Source: Seriola aureovittata (taxonomy: Eukaryota; Chordata; Actinopteri; Carangiformes; Carangidae). Taken from it: 64,000 nt of DNA. Within the stretch, counting starts at the first letter, position 1. Each line of letters starts with the position of its first letter. The position numbers and the translations under genes are program-made. The notes below the pieces were generated by a model that did not search any database, had not been told where the DNA came from, and saw only the letters and a program-made list of their open reading frames with translations. The DNA is taken from positions 21,440,001 to 21,504,000 of the forward strand of contig NC_079365.1 in NCBI RefSeq assembly GCF_021018895.1, read 5' to 3'. Of the stretch, positions 60,616 to 64,000 are shown one piece after another.

Positions 60616-60642
60616 CTCTCTCTCTGCCTCTCTCTCTCTCTC
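60570..60642. repeat. (CT)n microsatellite
   Basis: A long CT run with TATC, CGCT and GCCT interruptions. Confidence 0.95.
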
Positions 60643-62278
60643 TTCCCCTAAATGCATTTGTCCTTCACAGTTTTACCTGGGAACAGAGACGAAACTAACA
60701 AAAGGGCAATTCCACCATTAAAAATCCATCCATTTGTTGTGCCATTCCACAGCTAATTTTTTGATTTGTTTGTGCATTCATGTGTTTAATCAAACGTGTC
60801 ACCTCGCAAGACACATAATTAACTGGAGGTAATGATGTCATTATGGACTGAAATGTAGTACCCTCTCTGGGCAATAACACTGCGATTGCTCTAATTATTC
60901 TCAGTGACTAACACTGTCACTTATTCCAGCACAACAAATGGATAAACTTGATAACCGTGTATTTGGAGAGTGTAACCAATTTAGCAATTGCGTGTTAATA
61001 TGATATGATGCACATTAAATGATAAATCTAACGTCCTTGGTTTAATATAAGAACGTATTTTATTATACCATACTGTATACCCAACTGCTGACCAGTAAAG
61101 TTCAGGTGAAATGCATTTATATATGTATAGTATATATGTAAAAACTGTCCATGGTGAGGTCTCATAGCTCACGTGCTTCTATCGCCCCCTTCCCTTGATC
61201 AGTTGATGAATGTGCTGTTATGTCTTTTCTATTTTTTTTTCCCCAACACTGACTGTCACGTCATCTCCACAGGACCAATGAGGTGTGTTCTATAATGTCA
61301 CAGTCAGACCCTGTGGAGCCACGCAGGAGCACCAGAATGTAAACATAACCCTTCCCCCAACACACATCTTTGTTATAACTAGAACGTGGCCCCTGTTTCC
61401 AATTACCTGTAGCGCCCCTCAAACACACCGCGCAGCCGAACTCACAAAAAAAAATAAAAACGCAGCGAAGGCGATGTGTGTTATTGCTGTATTTTATTTA
61501 AATAATGATCAGAAGTTTCATTGCTGTGAATTCTGTTCTTTTTTGTGATTCTTTTTGTCATGCATTTCCCCCCCTCCTCTGCCTGTGTTGTTGTGTATTC
61601 TCCAGTGCCGTCCTTGAGTTTCAGAGAACAAAGTTTTTTTTTATTATTCATGTTTATGTTCATATTTTCTTTTTTATTAAGATGTTTTCGTAGCTTACAC
61701 ACGCTATACAACGTTTTTTTTTTTTTAAATCCCCAAAGGCCTTTGCTTTACTGTGCAAGATCAATGTATTATTTGGGCTGTGTTATTCCTCAAGGTGACT
61801 ACATGTTAAAGCTGCCCCAGAAACACAAAAGAACATTTTTCTTGTTTTGTGTTATTTAAGATTAAGATCAATTTTCAGTTTTTACCAGGAGAAGGGAGGA
61901 ACAATGATAATGCAGTTGGGGAGGAGGGAGGAGAGACCTTAGCTGTATTAAACTGATGTGTCTGCTGTGTTGGAGTTGTGTTTTGGTGAAAGGTCGGAGA
62001 TAGAAGAAAACAAATACTGTCACTTTGTTTAACCGGTGTAAACTCTTCATCCAGGCTAAGCTTTAGTAGCTGTTCAACAGTATCCATCTGTATCTTCTCT
62101 CAGCTTCTTTATCTTCCTTAAACATACACTTCTTTGTTTTTTTTCCTTCTTTTTAATTTGTAATTGTCCCCTGTTCCTCTTACAAACCTCCTATCCTCTC
62201 CTTTCCTTTCCTCCCCTCTCCTCCCTTCCTTTTCACCTCTCTCCACTCTCCTCTATCTCTATACTTCCCGTTTGTTTC

Positions 62279-62331
62279 CTCTCCTCCTCCTACTCCTCCT
62301 CCTCCTCCTCCTCCTCCTCCTCCTCCTCCTC
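62279..62331. repeat. (CTC)n trinucleotide microsatellite
   Basis: About 16 CTC units with one TAC interruption, at the end of a 150-bp pyrimidine-rich stretch. Confidence 0.94.
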
Positions 62332-62928
62332 TCACCGGTTGCTCGGTCTATCGGTCGTAGGGGTAATCACTCCCTTCAGTGTCAGCAGGGTGCGGAGTTA
62401 TTGTCTCCTGTAATTAACTGGTTATCAAACAAGAACATTTCATTAAGGTACAATTAGGGGCTAATTCAGGCGGGACACCTCTGTGTCAGGATTACGATGG
62501 AGGCATATGCTCTCTCCTTGCAGCTTTGTTATTTTTAATTCATACTGACCTGCAGCCTCTGACGGCTTCAATTGCTAATGAATCCACTCACTTTGGAATA
62601 ATTAGACATCCTTAGGCATGGTAATTTATTTAAAAGTATCCGTCGTTGCGCGAATCATTAGCTGTGTTAAATTAATTTGAAATTAAAGCTGCTGGGAGTA
62701 GTTTGGGGTTCATTAAAGAGGCAGCCATGGCTCTATCAATATTTAAGGGGTGAGGGCTAAGGTTGTCACTTTTTGTGTACGTTTTTTTTTCCACAACAAC
62801 TCTAATTCATTTCTTAATAGATATTATCTGTTTTTGTTATGATCTGTATGTCTGAAATCTGTAGCTTAGAGTTCCTAATTCAAGCCACTCTTCTTCCAAA
62901 ATATCTGAATGTATATCATGGAAGGGGA

Positions 62929-62954
62929 GCTAATAATAATAATAATAATAATAA
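62929..62954. repeat. (TAA)n microsatellite
   Basis: About eight TAA units. Confidence 0.93.
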
Positions 62955-63225
62955 TGTAAATAGGGATGAGTGAGGGGATAAACATCAGCTGTTTGAGCAA
63001 GAGATTGTATCCGTCTTCATCCCGGTTTGTTTGCTGTTCTATGCGTATGTCTGTTTGTTTATTGACTGTATGTGTTAGCGGCTGCCTCTGCCTATGTGCA
63101 TTCAGCAGCACATGAATGCTTAATGGTTATTCTACCCCACCTCTTTGAAAGAAATGACCCCATCCATGGATCCACAGACAGTCTCTCACTGAGGATCAGT
63201 AATTACCCACTGCATTCACACATAC

Positions 63226-63233
63226 ATGCACGC

Positions 63234-63275
<42 letters not shown>

Positions 63276-63290
63276 ACACACACACACACA
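63226..63290. repeat. (CA)n microsatellite
   Basis: CA repeats with GCACG and one AGACAC interruption; about 680 bp before the last exon. Confidence 0.95.
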
Positions 63291-63970
63291 CTCTCCTTCA
63301 TATTAAAATGCTCCAGAGAGGAACTGAGATCTGAGTCTTCCTCATCGATTTAAGGGTGGACTTTTTGCAACTTGTTTTCCCTGCATCAGAAAGGCAATGG
63401 CAGCTATAAAGAGGCCGTGAGTGACATGTGATGACATTAACTCGAATTCCCTGTCTACACGCATCATTTGAGGTTCATTCAGAAGGCTTGAGATTGCCTC
63501 TTTGCTAATGCTGTTTTGAATTCTTCTTTTTTTTTTCCTCCCTCGTCTGAATGATTTGCTGGAACATCAGCTCTGATTAAGAGATGAGCAACAGCCTTGA
63601 CAGAGGAGAAGACTGAAAAGCAGTACACAAAATGACAAACAGCTTCTCACTCCCCATTTAGCTCCGTAATATTTCAAACTCCATTCCTGACATTATTGCG
63701 CACAAGCTTCTCGTTCTGGACATTTTGGAGAAATAAATGATTCAAATGCAGCAGCATCACGCAGACGGTCAAAGCTCCTTGACTTGATAACTGTGCAGTG
63801 AATGCATCTGATATGTTTTTCATCGCAGAGTGCGCTGCCGGGTCACAACAATCACACCATGGCTCCCAAAACCTCTTCCACATCAGTCAGTGTGGATCAC
63901 AGGGTCATTTTAGCCTTTGGCATCACCTTGTAATCAATCGTTGTTGTTGTTGTTGTGTTTGCTCCTGCAG

Positions 63971-64000
63971 AGCTACAAGAGGAAAACAGAGGCTGCTAAG
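63971..64000 (+). CDS. tox2: tox2 exon, HMG-box helix 3 (cut by window end)
   Basis: The first 30 bases of an exon encode SYKRKTEAAK, which continues the HMG box after QKQ in the previous exon. The family sequence at this point is YKRKTEAAKKEYLK, so helix 3 and the rest of the box lie beyond the window. The acceptor is TGTTTGCTCCTGCAG, phase 0. The first residue is Ser (AGC), whereas TOX-family boxes normally have Val there. The downstream C-terminal activation region and stop codon are outside the window. Confidence 0.93.

Larger units (their letters stand above)
59259..63970 (+). other. tox2 intron of 4.7 kb
   Basis: A phase-0 intron from GTAGAT to TTTGCTCCTGCAG that splits the HMG box. 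It holds a MITE-like copy at 59381-59747, CT runs at 60570-60642, a CTC run at 62279-62331 inside a pyrimidine-rich stretch from about 62165, a TAA run at 62929-62954 and CA runs at 63226-63290. The part 62540-62760 is unique and rich in AATTA/TAATGA motifs. No gene was seen in it. Confidence 0.88.

Noticed and set aside
8676..64000. Assignment to tox (TOX1), tox3 or tox4 rather than tox2
   Set aside because: The MLAQDSHL, QEEE and [12 protein letters not shown] wording fits TOX2. Only the small FDGDNMYM exon leans towards TOX. A fish-specific duplicate (tox2a/b) cannot be excluded.

Overview
The window is a non-coding-rich stretch of vertebrate genome, almost certainly from a spiny-rayed (percomorph) teleost fish. 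It has long introns, dense CA/GT and CT/AG microsatellites, and several interspersed repeat families that I recognise as common in teleosts, including a decayed Tc1/mariner copy. There is no sign of bacterial, plasmid, phage or CRISPR content.

The window holds one gene, on the + strand: most of the N-terminal half of a TOX-family HMG-box gene, best called tox2. Six exons can be placed: 8676-8768 (N-terminal, least certain), 25344-25403, 40268-40555, 57341-57607, 59028-59258 (start of the HMG box) and 63971-64000 (cut by the window edge). Together they give about 323 codons. All splice junctions follow AG/GT, all introns are phase 0, and every complete exon is a multiple of three. The tox2 call rests on MLAQDSHL in exon 3, the QEEE acidic turn at the end of exon 4 and [12 protein letters not shown] in the HMG box, which fit TOX2 better than TOX, TOX3 or TOX4. 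The start codon and promoter, and the rest of the HMG box with the C-terminal activation region, lie outside the window.

Layout: 1-8675 is upstream sequence, probably intron. 8769-25343, 25404-40267 and 40556-57340 are three introns of about 15-17 kb. 57608-59027 (1.4 kb) and 59259-63970 (4.7 kb) are shorter introns. The introns carry at least five fragments of a GGGCTGCAACTAA-type MITE-like family, two copies each of three other dispersed families, a foldback Tc1 remnant, a perfect 19-bp hairpin, RFX-like X-box palindromes, strong G-quadruplex and polypyrimidine tracts, and two candidate unannotated exons in the 16.8-kb intron.

I found no convincing undescribed multi-gene system. The most checkable novelties are the candidate in-frame cassette exon at 53053-53154, a possible HMG-less terminal exon at 48600-48749, low-complexity Gly and His/Gln expansions in Tox2, two substitutions in the HMG box, and a microsatellite that serves as a splice-site polypyrimidine tract. 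All family assignments are from memory of the families; no database search was run.
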